Part shown: positions 22,501 through 34,851 of the stretch, piece after piece
Layout: every line of letters starts with the position of its first letter
How positions within the stretch are numbered: position 1 is the first letter of the stretch
Assembly (NCBI GenBank): GCA_003693705.1
Contig: RBZT01000588.1
Span: 145,256-209,255, forward strand
DNA: 64,000 bases
Source: Polymyxa betae
Taxonomy: Eukaryota; Endomyxa; Phytomyxea; Plasmodiophorida; Plasmodiophoridae
Direction: 5' to 3'
The notes under the pieces: model-generated
What the model saw: only the letters and a program-made list of their open reading frames with translations
The model's database searches: none
Told to the model about the DNA's origin: nothing
Position numbers and translations under genes: made by a program

Positions 22501-23144
22501 ATGGATGCCGCTATATCCGATTCGACAACGGATTCTGGGCCTAGAAAACCTTGTTTTGGAAACTGTGGGTTTTTCGGCAATCCAGATACAGAAGGCTTCT
22601 GCTCGCTTTGCTACAGGTAGCTCTTTGAAGTAAAGTGTCTGAGCTAAAACTGGTTCAGGCAGAAGCTGGCTGGCAAAGACCCTATTGTTGAAAAATCCGA
22701 ATGTAGTACAGATGGATGTACTAATTTTGGCAATCCTGCCAAGGAGCGATACTGCAATAAATGTTGGCAAGAGCGCGAAGATAGGAAAAATGGTCAGTTG
22801 ACTCCACAAAAATCGCTATCAGTTATTGATAACTAGCAGCTGGATGGTCGAACCGTTCATGGTGGCCTGCTTTGCAAAGAGCAAAATTAAAGCTCTACGC
22901 CGTGTGGCTGTTTCGGCAAGGTAGTTCGAGCAGGCCAATTCAAAGCGATCTGAGGAAATGCTGGGTCTGTACAAGGAAGATCCCGCTGACGGCAATCGCC
23001 TGCCAATGTGGATATGTGTTCTGTTCAAAGCATCGATCAACTCTTGATCACGATTGCACCTACAATTTCCGTCGTGCACACAAGGTCCACTTGCATCAGT
23101 TAAATCCACAGATTCAGGGAAAGAAATTTGACAGACTCGACTGA
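22501..23144 (+). CDS. A20/AN1 zinc-finger protein (ZFAND5/6 type)
   Basis: Three exons. The first A20 finger is PCFGNCGFFGNP..EGFCSLCYR. A second A20-like finger is SECSTDGCTNFGNPAKERYC followed by NKCW. The C-terminal AN1 finger is KCWVCTRKIPLTAIAC, CGYVFCSKHR, then DCTYNFRRAH, with all metal ligands present. Having two A20 fingers before one AN1 is less common than one plus one. These proteins bind ubiquitin chains through A20 and are proteasome- and stress-linked. The joint after RKN at the second intron is set by the AN1 frame. The close spacing to the PUB gene is suggestive only of shared ubiquitin/p97 themes. Confidence 0.85.
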
Positions 23145-23473
23145 GCCATCAATAAATTTTACTTCGTTAAGTGGTATTTGCCATAATTACTTTTGGCGGT
23201 CGCGGCTTAATCTGGGGATGTGACCATGAATTGCTTACTCGGCATTTCTCATCCCATGTCAGCTGAGCTAAAGCTTTTTCTCTATTATTCCATATCAGAA
23301 TGGTCCAATTTTAAAGTGGCATTTTCAATACGATTTTTCAAGGTCATCTTTATTTCGTTTTGGTTCTTCTGTAGAACCGGTGTGTGATCGTTGAAGGTTT
23401 ACGGAGACTCGGCAAGCTCGTAAAGGTGGAAGCAGGAGTTTTCTCCCCTGTAAACCTTTAAGCAGATCAGAAC

Positions 23474-26075
23474 CTAGGTAAACATCACAGCATATCTCTG
23501 ACCCTTTGGCCATATTTCGTAAAGCACTACCGTACTTGGATTCCTAACTCGCTGCAGTTTGTATGAGCCTGGCAACCGAACAACCGAAAAGTCATCGTCC
23601 TCTTTCATTTTCGTGTTCACTGCCTAAAATAGCTCAAAATATTGCCTCAGCAACGAGATTCTAAAGTACTTTCACGACGGCGTCGCTACAAATGATCTGC
23701 CCACCGTGAGCAGCGCTGCTTATACGAGATGTTAAATGTACATCAGTTCCAGAGTAATCGATCCTATTCGTGATAGAGTTTCTTCTTTTTCGAGGAGTTC
23801 CTGTATGAATACCCATCCTTACTCGGAGACCTATATCAGGCCGATTTGGTAATATTCGAACGCTCAAATAACCATATGTACCAGCGAACAATTTGCTTGT
23901 CGTTACGACAGCTTCTGCAGAGCCGATGCCCACGCCGTATTCATTGTGTGCGTCATAGCAATTCGCGAGGGACGAAGGCCACTCTGCTTTTAATAAATCG
24001 TATTGAGCAGATACGCACCACCTGATTGCATCCAAAGCTGAAAACACGTTGAGTTTAATGACTGTAAAAAGCGGCTCCCAACCTTCAATAAATGCCACGA
24101 CGAACGCATCTCCTTCGGTTTTCACCTCATATCCATTACATCGACCCAATGCAGATCTAAGAATGTGGTCCTAGAAAAAGTTCAGTGGTTACGGTAATGT
24201 TAGCTTAAAAACGCCTGACATGCATTTCAAGGGCCACATTCATGGCTCCTGGTTCACGCTCCCACAGCATTGTGGAGCCTTGAACGTCGCTGACTACCAA
24301 TGTGATCTTTGACAATTCAGCACTCCGTTCAACACGTATTCAGTTAGAGTACCTGGGTTACTTGTGAGTTCTCGAATGACTGGTCAGGTATTGATTTAGG
24401 GGCAATGGATACTTCTATGGACCCGTTCTCTTCCTATAAACAATATCGAACTTGATCAACAAATTCGAAGGCAAACGGACCTCGATGGCGGCGTTGATTG
24501 CCCATATCCAATCTTCTCTTGTTTTTTCTGAATCCGAGGCTAGATGATACGATTTGCATCCATCTCTGATAGTAAAGCGGAATGGGAATCCATTTTGGGA
24601 CAATGCCCCTATTCCACTTCCATTTACTGTAACAGCACATCAATGTAAGTAATAAATCGTCGGTGGCTGTTTGTCAGTTCTTCAACTACCTGCGATAGTT
24701 GCACAGGCCACGTCCAGCACAGCCTCTGCATGGAACGACCTTAATCCGATTTCCTGTTCCACATCCATATCAAAATATGCACCTAAACATCGTCTTCAGT
24801 AGACAATCAGATAAAGTTGCAATTAGAACATGTTTGCGATTGTAAGACGAAGTAATATCGGCGCCAGATTTTCTCCCCATGATCCTGAAATCCTAATCAG
24901 CAGAACTGTCCATGTAAATTAAATGGAGTGGAGTACTTGCTTAAAAAGCCATCCATCTTTACTGCCGTTGTCAGGCATGTTGCCTAGGTCTTGCAGAGCG
25001 TCTTTCCAATTTGCAAGCTCATCCTTGTCACTGGACCCCAAACGGATGACTTTCTTTAACTTATCGTTGAATACAGAGAAGCAAAATTTCGGGGGTTCCT
25101 CTCTTCCTGGATTAAGTTAAAAGCATGAATACTAAATGCCGTTGAAACCCCAACCTTTCAAACTAAATGTGTGACCACTGCTATCAGACAGCGTCAGCGC
25201 TGAGGTATCGCTCTCGATCTCGTTGCCAAGCTCGACATCAGAAGCATCAAAAGCACCTTTATGTTTTGCTTTAAGAAAGAGGAGCGACCTTGGTTTGAGC
25301 AATGTAAAATATTGTTGCCAAGTAGAATCATTTTCATAAGTCAACCATCCACTTTTCGTAACCGAGTCAACCTCCGAAGTCTTTGAATGAAATAGAGTTT
25401 TCAGATTATGTTTAATCCAATTCGCAGTAGTTGATTTTGGATGGAAGACTTTTTCAGGATGGGTCGATGATCTCTGTGGCAAAGATTGAATAGTTTAGAG
25501 CAGCGTCACATGTTAACCAACCCGTTTAATTAGCTCAGGTGCTGAGTTCTTCCACTCTGTCTTAGTTAACACGTACGAGGTCAGGCTGCTGTCCTCGCTT
25601 ATACACACTTCAAACTTTCTGTTTGTCAACCGCTCGTAATAGGTTCCAGTTACTTCTACCACTCCTAGACGATTATCTACAATATAATGATAATCATAGC
25701 CATCTGTAAACATTTTGGTTTGCTTGCTTAGCCGCTGCGCAAAAGCGAATTGTTACCTTGTATCTGGAATACGATCTCGTTTGAATTCCGCGCGATTACC
25801 ATTCCGCGAAGATGCTCGATAGGGATTCGGCGTCGAAAGCTAGCATATGAATCTTTTTTAAGATTATACAATGCTTTATCAGTAATAAGCAGGACTCGAG
25901 ACTGTCTCCGTTTCATTGGATTGATCTTAAAAGCCATGGCCGCGAACTTCACTGTCTCGACAGCCTGCTCACCATTCTCCAAACATAGCTGATCCAGCAA
26001 CGCCAGTAGGTTGGGGTTCATACCTAGCTGGAGATGGTCATACACCGGTAGATTATTACCTACCGGGCTCGTCAT
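23474..26075 (-). CDS. TH1-like / PH / PH / class III nucleotidyl cyclase
   Basis: About ten short introns. The N-terminus has QSRVLLITDKALYNLKK, then RRIPIEHLRGMVIARNSNEI and YHYIVDNR, which resembles the myosin-I TH1 lipid-binding domain. PH domain 1 begins KSGWLTYENDSTWQQYFTLL and ends LANWKDALQDLG. PH domain 2 begins KDGWLFKQDHGEKIWRRYYF and ends TREDWIWAINAA. The catalytic domain starts ITLVVSDVQGSTMLWE (first metal Asp), has YEVKTEGDAFVVAF (second metal Asp), then RVRMGIHTGTP and IDYSGTDVHLTSRIS, the fungal/protist adenylyl cyclase style. It should make cAMP at a phosphoinositide-bearing membrane. It lacks the Ras-associating, leucine-rich and PP2C modules of yeast-type cyclases. The stop at 23474 may be within a further intron. 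Confidence 0.7.
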
Positions 26076-26271
26076 GCAGACAAAAGTGAAGAGAGGAACG
26101 ATGAGCACTAAACCGAAAGGCCTCTACAGTTCTGGAATCTGTATCGTATAGACGGGGAGAATGTCGTCACATTTAACATTGTCCAACTACAGTATGCGGA
26201 CAAGCCGGTGATACGATTACTTCTAGAATATCCAGCAGCAAACGATACGTATTTATTTATTATGTGCAGGA

Positions 26272-28033
26272 TCAGGATTTGATAAATGGTTTATTGCCGG
26301 GAAATGATCGAGCCATTAACTTTGGAGACTTGGGGGCTGATTTCGCTTTTTTCTTGGACCCGGACCCAAGACTTCCGCTTGCTCCTTCTAATGCGGCTTC
26401 TGCGCTAGAATCTAATCCTTTACCAGATAAAGCGTTTTCTCCCAGTTCCGTTACGGTTTCATCAACGTCACCGTATGCAGGCACGTACGGGATTCCTTTT
26501 ATTCCTTGCCGGGTTAGAGCTGACTCATCTTGGTCCTACACCATGAGTTGTGAAAAGCTGTTGTCATTTTAGGCGTTTTAATTACTTTGGTGGCTTCGTC
26601 TACACTTTGTTTGAGTGTTAGTATCGACGTTTCAAATGCCCCCAGAACTTGGTTAAATTTCTCTGCTGTCCAGGTAGTTCCTGATTCGAGCCATGATTCA
26701 TCAAAGTCACTTCCCTGCAGCAATATTCCATCAGTCATCCAGCTCACTGGAAACCCGTACGGATGCACTCACAATGACTTTAGCGACTACATGCAATAAA
26801 CCGGAAATACCCTCCTGCAGTAGGGCCATACGTTGAGTCGCCTTGTCTGCTTGGATTTTGGTTTTATCGGCCCGAGCGCATGTCTCTCTAAACTTCTCCT
26901 GCAATTGGTCGACATCTCGCCATCGACTATTGGTAAAGTTGCTCTTCTCCTCCTCGAGGCGCTGCAGAAGATCATTCTGTAAACAATTTGAGACAACAGG
27001 ACATGTCAGGCATTATTTTCAATTGACCTTCTTTTGTTGTGTTGCTTCTAATAATTTGGTTTTTTCTTGAATCTCCTTCTCAAGATCAAGCTTAATTTCC
27101 TCTTTGAGATAAAACTTATTGATGATATCATCTGGCTTCTCAAATCCAGTGGCCGCTGCAATCCTCTGGAGAGTCTCTTTCTGTTCCGTTATCTGAGCGT
27201 TTAGCCCATCCAGAACTTTATGCAAATCATTTGCTTGGTTCTCTTTAGCACGGATTTTTCCCAACATCCTTTCGATTTTTGAATTGAATTTGTCGATAGT
27301 CTGTAGTGAAAAATATCAACATTTAGAGAAGGCAGTCAAGACAACCCAACCTTGTTTTCGCGATCAGCTTTTTGGAGCTGACGTTTTTTACGCTGGGCCT
27401 TTAATACTGTGAGCACATTTTGGAAACTTTGAAGTTGATCAACGGCAAATTGATGAAAGGAAATAATTTCGCTCTGGAATTGCTCGAACTCATGAGCCGC
27501 CTGCTCCTGCTCGATTTGGGCCTGATTTTTTAAGGTATTCATTTTCCGATACAGAGCATTGATTTCCGCTCTGTTAAGGATTGGTAAATTATAGGAAATG
27601 TAGCATTTTCATCGAACCTTTGCTTCCGTAAGGCCTCCATCTGGAAGAAACGATCGAGCTCCTCTTCTTTGAGATGAGCAATATTCAACTCGTAGTTCTT
27701 ACGGTTCTCTTCCGTTTCATTGATCTTGATCGTAACGGTGTCCAGTTGCATCTCGAGACCTTTTAATCTTTCTTCATACTGAGCTTGAGCGGTTTCCATC
27801 GCTCTTGTGGACGTCGTTATATACTGCAACTTCAAGTCAGCTGTTGCCTCTTGATCAGTGATTTATAGATCAACCTGAACTTCTCGTTGAAGGCGATGGA
27901 GCAAGGACTGCTTCTCAACGACTTTCGAACGTTGAGCATCATATTCTTTTCTTAATGCACAAACAATTGCAAAAGTATTTCTGATATGGGCATCGGAGTC
28001 AGATTCGTGTCTCTCGGTTAAAGCCGATGTCAT
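26272..28033 (-). CDS. coiled-coil protein, outer-dynein-arm docking-like
   Basis: Six or more exons. The start MTSALTERHESDSDAHIRN leads into continuous coiled coil (ETAQAQYEERLKGLEMQLD, EEELDRFFQMEALRKQR, HEFEQFQSEIISFHQFAVD). The element IAAATGFEKPDDIINKFYLK, followed by heptads, resembles the TGxxxxxDxxxKFxxxE signature of CCDC151/ODAD3 and CCDC114/ODAD1-type proteins, which anchor outer dynein arms to doublets. The C-terminus is Ser/Gly/Lys-rich (SGSLGSGSKKKAKSAPKSP). Boundaries of two introns (near 26530 and 26790) are unresolved. The family call is moderate; other axonemal coiled coils such as CCDC183 are possible. Confidence 0.5.
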
Positions 28034-28404
28034 TCTTGTTACCTAACACCACTTTTACAAACCGAAAACACACACACTGTTACAACCCACCATCTGTGCA
28101 GATTCGCGAAGAAACAGAGTCCGAGCAGACGGAAGAGCTGGAACAAGTGGAGAATCAGCCGCTTGTGGACTGGAATTTGCTGAAGGTCCTAGACGAAATG
28201 GATCAGCAATCAAACGTGATGATAATGCGATTTCATACTATCTGTATGGGGAATTAGGGGTAATGAAGCCCCATCTGCAATTTGCCTGGCTTCATTTCGT
28301 GAAGACAGCAATGCTACCAATTGCTTGCTAAAGACAAAATCAACAATGGCTAGCCGTTAATCGCAAACTCAACGAGGCAGGGCAGAAAACAGGGTGAATT
28401 ATTC
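28034..28404. other. gap between two minus-strand genes
   Basis: A plus-strand frame (28027-28257) contains an acidic stretch ESEQTEELEQVEN, but its ATG overlaps the start codon of the minus-strand coiled-coil gene and no convincing continuation splices on. I therefore leave it as probable promoter/terminator sequence. Confidence 0.35.
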
Positions 28405-30538
28405 CTAAAAGAAAAACAGCATAATGAACGACCTCAAAATTTTGCTGCGTTTCTGCCTAGATCTCTGCTGTTGCTCAGAAACTGTTATTATGTGCTTGCC
28501 AGGAGCACTGTTTGCCCCTTGCAAACTGCTGTCGAGCTCAGGTGGACCTTCTTGCGCAGGCCTTAAGGCTGGAGATTCCCGGATGCGTCTTAGGTTGTGC
28601 ACAGATTCAACCTGTTCTGATATCTCTGCTGTCATGCTTTGCCTGGTTTGAATACTCTCAAGCTGAGCCCTTGTATCTCTGACTTCTTCTTCTTTTGTTT
28701 GTTCTCGTGTCTGCTCATCTTGTAAGCATTGTCAAGACTGTGCAAAGGGGCATACCTTCTGCCTCGATTTCGTCCATTGCAGCATCTCTTCTTTTATCTT
28801 ACCCAATTCTTTCTTTCCCAGCCCATAATTCGTTTTCTTCAGATACCGTAACTTTAAAATTTGTTCCTGTTTCTGTCCAAGAAACCATTCGTGGACATCG
28901 TGGCCAAGCGAAGTCCATTTCACGCTTGTCAACGCAACACTGTGATGCTCTCCACATTGGATCATTCCAACGACTGACCCCAGAATGTGCTCGACAACGC
29001 GAGGAAAGAGAAGGTTGTCGTCGGTGTCTTGCCCTATTGACGACAAAAACACCATAAATAACTTCAATCTAGGCGTTCATAAAAGTTAAATCCAGACCTA
29101 GTTGACCGTTGTCATTGTTTCCCCAAGAATAGATAGCGCCGAAGTTAGTTAATGCAAGAGAATGGTATCGACCAGCTGCAACCTAAACGATGTAAGCACA
29201 ATAGGCGAATTTGTCAATAATAGGCAGCGTTACCTGAACAATATCCTTCGAAGCAATAATCAATCGGGGCACAGAGAGGTTCCCGCGAACACCATGCCCT
29301 AATTGGCCGTACTCTCCAGCCCCAACAGTATATACCTAAAATCATTAGTGAAATTGTCACCACTGAATATCAGTGCAACGCTACCTCGCCTCTGGCGCTG
29401 AGAGCGACAATGTGGCTTTGCCCACAAGACACTTGAGATATTCGTGTGGAAAAGCTAAACTTCCTTGGAAGGTACATGAAATTATGATCTATGTTTTGAT
29501 AGAAATATTCTCCAAAGCCACAGACATAAAGCTCGCCCGATTCCGTGATCATGCAAGTAAATATGGCACCACAGCGTACTGAAACGATTCTTGCTGTAGA
29601 CAGCGTTTGAATTATTATCGGCCGTAACTGATCAGATTGATCGCCGTGCCCCAGCTGGCCATGCTCGCCGCATCCAAACGAATACACCTTCCCGTTGCCT
29701 GAAGGCACATTCATTTTGAATCTTAAGCTGACGGCTCCTGGTTACGAGAAAGGGCAACAGAATGTTTGTCTCCACATGCAATTTGGACGAATTCAACGCT
29801 TCGTTCTGTATCGATTAACTTCGGGATCTTCACCATTTGACGATCACCATGCCCAGTTTGACCGTATCTGGAAAATCCCCACGACCATAGTTTTCCTTTA
29901 TCAGTGAGCACAATCTACAGATAGGTTGAGCCCAATGTCGAAACTGTAGCTATTTTCGTACTGTATGTGATTGGCCGCATGCCACAGCCATGACGAAAGC
30001 TGTCAGCGCCCTTACAGCCCTCGGCGTCGGTTGATTGACGAACCCTTCATGTACCTGGCCCAGCTGGCCCATACGCCCATCTCCCCAGGTGAACACTTGT
30101 CCTTCATCTGCGACACATTTAAATGTCCAATGGCCCGCCCGCCACCTTCCTTACCAGAGACAGCAGCTGTATGTAAGCCGCCGCAAGCCACTTGTCTTAT
30201 AGCAACATTCTCAGGAAACGCTACATACTGGGGGACCGACGCGTATTTCTTCTGCCCTCGCATGAACTTCCTGCCAAGCTGCCCATGGTAGCCAGCTCCC
30301 CACGTATAGACATAGGTGCCCCCTGATGAGTCTATATCTCATTCATTATCATATGGTTTTTTTGTTCAAAGGGTGTCAACATACCGATTGTCTTGCGCGA
30401 TCCCGGGTCCACATGATCAGCGATTTTCCGAAGACTATCGAAGATCAGCTGCCTGCGCTTGAGTTCTGGCGCCGGACCAAAGTCGACGGATTCTTTCTGG
30501 GTTGGTTCGTCTTTAACGCGTTCGAACGCGTTCGCCAT
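28405..30538 (-). CDS. RCC1-repeat (beta-propeller) protein with C-terminal coiled coil
   Basis: About ten exons. After a helical N-terminus (KRRQLIFDSLRKIADHV) come RCC1 blades: YTWGAGYHGQLG, FTWGDGRMGQLGQ, WSWGFSRYGQTGHGD, FGCGEHGQLGHGD, VGAGEYGQLGHG and SWGNNDNGQLG. These alternate with CGGLHTAAVS, CGQSHT, CGDKHSVALS, CGQSHIVALS and CGEHHSVALT. At least six repeats give a seven-bladed propeller. The C-terminus is a Glu/Gln-rich coiled coil (EILKLRYLKKTNYG, TREQTKEEEVRDTRAQLE) ending in a hydrophobic FIMLFFF. Candidates are RPGR-like or a cytoskeletal RCC1 protein; no GEF, HECT or kinase domain is visible. The fit to a ciliary RPGR-type role is only inference. Confidence 0.75.
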
Positions 30539-30670
30539 AATTGGCTGCTCCTGGCTTTAACCCAGCGGAGCCCGATTTCAAGAATCAAGATGGATCGTTC
30601 TGGTGGTACACATTTGATTAGTGTGAAAAATCGGTAGTTGTTCATAGCAAACTGATTGCCGAGATTTATT

Positions 30671-31316
30671 ATGGATTCTGCAAAAGAGTTATCGGCTGCA
30701 ACCACTGCAGTGAATGCCTTTGCCATCGACGAAGTATTTGGAATTATTGACAGTTCAGCAAGCGGAAGAATCGACGCTGACAGTAACGATCATGCACATT
30801 GTAGCAAAACCCCATAGTGCGCTGACTAGGCTTAGATCTGCTACCAATCTTAAACCGAGCGGGCCTGAATTTAACCCGGAAATCAGTCCAAGACATGATG
30901 AATGCGAGCTTTGGAACTGGTACGTTGACTCCGGTTGCTTTCAAGAGGATCCTGGAGCAATCTACTGTCATACCGGTAGCTTTAATTCTTTTCGCTTTTT
31001 GTATCAAGTTAATTACTGGGTAGGCAGACCAAGACAAAGAAGCGGCCGATCTACTATGGGCATTACAACAGGTTTTGACACTATGACAACGATAACTTAA
31101 TTCTACTGAACTTACTGTTCTAAGATCAGTATACCTGGTTCAGAGCTTGTGAAGATTAAGACCATACAGCAGTATCTTCAAGCATTTGGTCTGGATCTTC
31201 CTAAGGCACAATTTGATCGGATATTTGCCGGACTTCACATCGAAAACGATGGGACCGTGGAGTATCGGGAGCTGATCGATCATCTTCTCAGTAATCGAAC
31301 ATACCTTAAGAAATAG
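30671..31316 (+). CDS. small EF-hand-like (calmodulin/centrin superfamily) protein
   Basis: Four exons. The first pair includes VFGIIDSSASGRIDADSLDL, an EF-hand-like loop (D.S.SG.ID...) across a 47-nt intron, then LNRAGLNLTRKSVQDMM. The second half contains QQYLQAFGLDLPKAQFDRIF and the loop HIENDGTVEYRELIDHLL (ENDGT.EY.E). Several loops lack the usual acidic ligands at positions 1 or 12, so calcium binding may be weak. About 150 residues. The gene is divergent from the RCC1 gene with 132 bp between starts, hence probably a shared promoter. Confidence 0.6.
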
Positions 31317-31513
31317 CAACCAAATTCTGCAAATACGACTTGCATGTCCGCTTACTGAAATCCGCGAAAATTAAATAAGCTGATCCAGCTCGGCAACAAA
31401 TCGATCGCGAACGATGCTTTAACACTTTTACTCAACCTAGTTTATTTAGATAAAAAATATTCTTCTTAAACATTGAATAAATAAGTTGCTTATTACGGTT
31501 CTGTAAATAAATA

Positions 31514-32892
31514 CTATACAGCGAACAGCACTGTAGGATTCGAACAAGAGCTGTTTAGCGGTAGTTCCAGCTTCTTCTTGGAGGCCCAGTCCGGAACAGT
31601 TTTCGCTGCAGTTGAAGGCGTGACGATACTCAGATTATAAAGTAATATTCCGATCATAGCGATACAAACGCCGACGACATTTGTTAGCTGAATCGGATTC
31701 CCGAAAAGAATTACAGCAGAGCAGATCAAGATGAGTCTTCGAAAAACATCGGCAATTGAATATCCTGCAGAAAGCCTTACAATCAACGGATCAACAGGAT
31801 AACGAATAGCTAACCTAACGAGCCCAGCGCTCCGATAGCAGCGTAGCTGAATCGAAGTTCAGCGAAATAATTCAATCCGCCAAGCGTGAGCAGAACAAAC
31901 GGGCTTTGCCCGGAAGTGGCTAGCACATCAGTTGCATTAACATCGCTTTGAAATCGGACCACAGCGCTAGACAACAAGCAAATGGCCCCCAATAACATAG
32001 CCGAAAGACCAGCAGTGAAAACCTGAAGCTGCATCGGAGACACGGTTTCTTGCATAAGAATGCTCTTGGCGCGTATATTGAAAAACGTCTGATTCCAAGC
32101 GGAAAATATACCCAGCATGAAACCGATAGGGTGAAAACCCAGCTCTTGAGAGATCACATTTAGCAGCGGATTTCCGCACAAAGAAAACATCTTCCTACCT
32201 GAGGCTGAAGCCAGGCCAACGCCTCCAACAACAGCAATAAGCGAAAACTGGGTTAGGAATGAGAACCTCTTTTTATGAAGCAACCAGCATACTAAAGATG
32301 TCCACAGAGGTACTATGGCACGATTCAGAATATTCCCGATTCTACCTGATATGGCCTACTGGTAGATTTGATCGTATTCAGGAAAGAAACAGGGATATAA
32401 AGCATGGCTGAATTATACGATATACTCATGAATGTCATGGCAATCGATAACGGCACGATGGACCGAAAATGCATTCCTGCTTTGGGTTTGGCAAGAGAGC
32501 CAGAGGATTTCGCCGGCGCCGAGCGAGTTGAAAATAAGACAATCGCCTAGAAAACACTTGAAAATCGATCCTCAGCAGTAATGACAGCAGGACGCACGCC
32601 TGCAATGCTAACAAATAATTGCTGGAATAGAGACAAACTGACTGCACTCCCCAAATACTTTAATTGAACCTATCCACATTTTCAGTTCAGATCCAATGCA
32701 GAAGAACCACAGTTCGCTGACATAACTCAATTTGGAAGAAATAATGCTGGATGTATACCAGAGGGCAATTAGCAAGGCATTCGCCGACTACATTGGAAGG
32801 CCACTTATCACCCTAAAAGCCAGCGGAGCAGTGGTGTCTACCTTTTTGGGCGATTGCTCTGCGGATTCGACATCGTCCGCTTTGGGCTTCAT
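31514..32892 (-). CDS. drug/metabolite-superfamily sugar-phosphate transporter (SLC35E/TPT type)
   Basis: Six or so exons. The start MKPKADDVESAEQSPKK joins ANALLIALWYTSSIISSK across a 54-nt intron. Membrane segments SLFQQLFVSIAG, SIVPLSIAMTFMSISYNSAM, LWTSLVCWLL, FSLIAVVGGVGLAS, LLTLGGLNYFAEL and VGVCIAMIGILLYN follow the ten-helix TPT pattern. The motif IPVSFLNTIKST (family SF.NTIK) and PVVGGV..AS-like VVGGVGLAS are diagnostic. C-terminal DVFRRLILICSAVILFGNP corresponds to the family's helix 9. It is likely a Golgi/ER antiporter; the substrate cannot be read from sequence. Confidence 0.75.
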
Positions 32893-33111
32893 CTAGGAAT
32901 AGACCAAGCAGCGCTGGGCTAATCGCTATAGCTGCCCATATCAGCAACAACCATAGAATCCTGTGACAATACGGCCATTCTGAATCCGAATCGGGGCAAT
33001 CCGTAACAGCAAACAAGGTCGAATCATCTTTCTAGCGGGCGATTTCGTTGATTGTATTCAACAAACTAGGCGATTCCATTTGAATATGGAGTTTTAGCGT
33101 AGGGGTGCGAG

Positions 33112-34675
33112 ATGGCTTCTTGCATTTGCGAATTCACTTTGCCCGGAACTGCCTGGCTGCAATCTAAAGGAAAAACGGCCGATTCAGAAATGGGAACGGC
33201 TGCTTTGGGTTATATTGATGATTTCATTTTTTTTTGAAGTGTATGCAAGGCCTAGCCTCAGCTAAACGTTGTGCTGGGTGGTCTAGGCGTCGGAACATCG
33301 ATTTTACAAAAAAAAAATTTTGATGGCGGTTATTACATGGCACGAAATAATTTGCACTTGGTTCTTCGTAGTCAATTCTTAAGAATACATTATAAGATGA
33401 AGCGATGTCTTTCATCAGCAATTGGATTCCAGACCTGGTCAAGGAATCGCAGCGATTACCGAGCTGGACTCATAGATCATGATCTGAATGCTATGACAGC
33501 CATTTGTCGAGATCAAGCAATGTGTGCTGGGACACAGAATCCTGTTCCTCTCACCAATGAGGCTAAACAAACTGTAACAAATTCGGGCCCACGATGGACA
33601 AGAAGCGAATTGAATTTTTAAAGACTGGTGTGCACTTGACAGCAAACAGGAGCGACGTTTGCATGTCGTGTTTGCCTCTAGCAAATGCTCATTTCTGGAT
33701 TGACTACAGGAAGCCAACTACAGAAGCTATGCTGTTTGTTGGCACGGCTGGAGATCTGGTGAAGGAGGATACCCAGAGATTCTACCCAGAACAACTAAAT
33801 GACCTGTTCCAAGGATTGTAAGGAATGGGAAATGGCATTTTGTTAACTCGCTGGGCGAAAGGATATACGATATAGATCTGTACGTCGAGGCCTGCACAGT
33901 TACCGAAGGGGCTGAAGCACAACGTGGTTTTACATTCGTGAACGAAGCCATACGACGATCGGTCATCAGTCAGGAAAGATCCGCTTTGGACGAAAGACCA
34001 GCTGCTGTATCTAAGGCTGAGTCTATTTATTGTATTTTGAAGCCTGTGATTGTATAATGTCAAGGTGTGCTGATCAGCAAGATGCTCATACACCACATCA
34101 TTTTGCAAAGCATCATAATAATAATACCTTTTACCTTTGCTACTCACAAGGCGAGGAATTTCCCGACTATTTGCCCCGAAACGTCCTGTTGGCAGATCGA
34201 AATGATGACAAATTGTCAGTTTTCGTATGAAAAACTGTTATCGAAATGAAATTGCTGCCGATGAGATCGTGAATATGACAACTAACGTTTTCTTCGACTG
34301 AATTCATATGTGGTGGATAACAGGGCAATCGTTCGTACCCTGCACGCTAAAATCTCGTTGCTGTCAACATACAGAAAAGGTGATTATAAATCATTTGGAT
34401 ATGAAGGAGGTGAATGTATCGGCTCCAAGTGGAACAGCGATTCTGGCCTTGGTATTCAGGTTACTAGAGCATTACCTGCACCAATGCATGAACAAGCACG
34501 AAATCTGAGAGAACGAGAGAGATTTCTTCTAAATTTGCCTCTCTTGAAGACTTTTTTTTTGAAATTAATGATGTTCAGATATGCTTCACTCAGGATTAAC
34601 TTACTCTATCGTCAATCGTTATTCAGACAATCGTCAATCATTAAAATGATTTCCGTTGATGCGAAGTGGAATTGA
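33112..34675 (+). CDS. orphan multi-exon gene
   Basis: Spliced by eye. [19 protein letters not shown] joins [12 protein letters not shown], then [16 protein letters not shown], a segment with [43 protein letters not shown] and [18 protein letters not shown], and finally [15 protein letters not shown] and [20 protein letters not shown]. These exons are in phase with short introns and read like folded protein (aromatic, Cys-containing). I do not recognise the family, and the last exon and stop are uncertain. Ciliary transition-zone proteins were considered because of the neighbours but no diagnostic motif was found. Confidence 0.4.
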
Positions 34676-34851
34676 TATCTGTTCTCCATGTAAAGATGAT
34701 ATATTTTCATTTTCTGCTAGCGGGCCCGAATGACAATCTTCAAGAGAAATTCGTTATCGGAAGAGCATTTTCTCAGCCGCGCTTTGGCAATAGGGCTGTT
34801 AGGTCTGACCAGGTTCCTGTAATTGCCAGGAAACAGCGCAATTCATTTTCA

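Noticed and set aside
28027-28257. Plus-strand acidic frame
   Set aside because: Its ATG overlaps the start codon of the minus-strand coiled-coil gene, and no continuation splices on convincingly.
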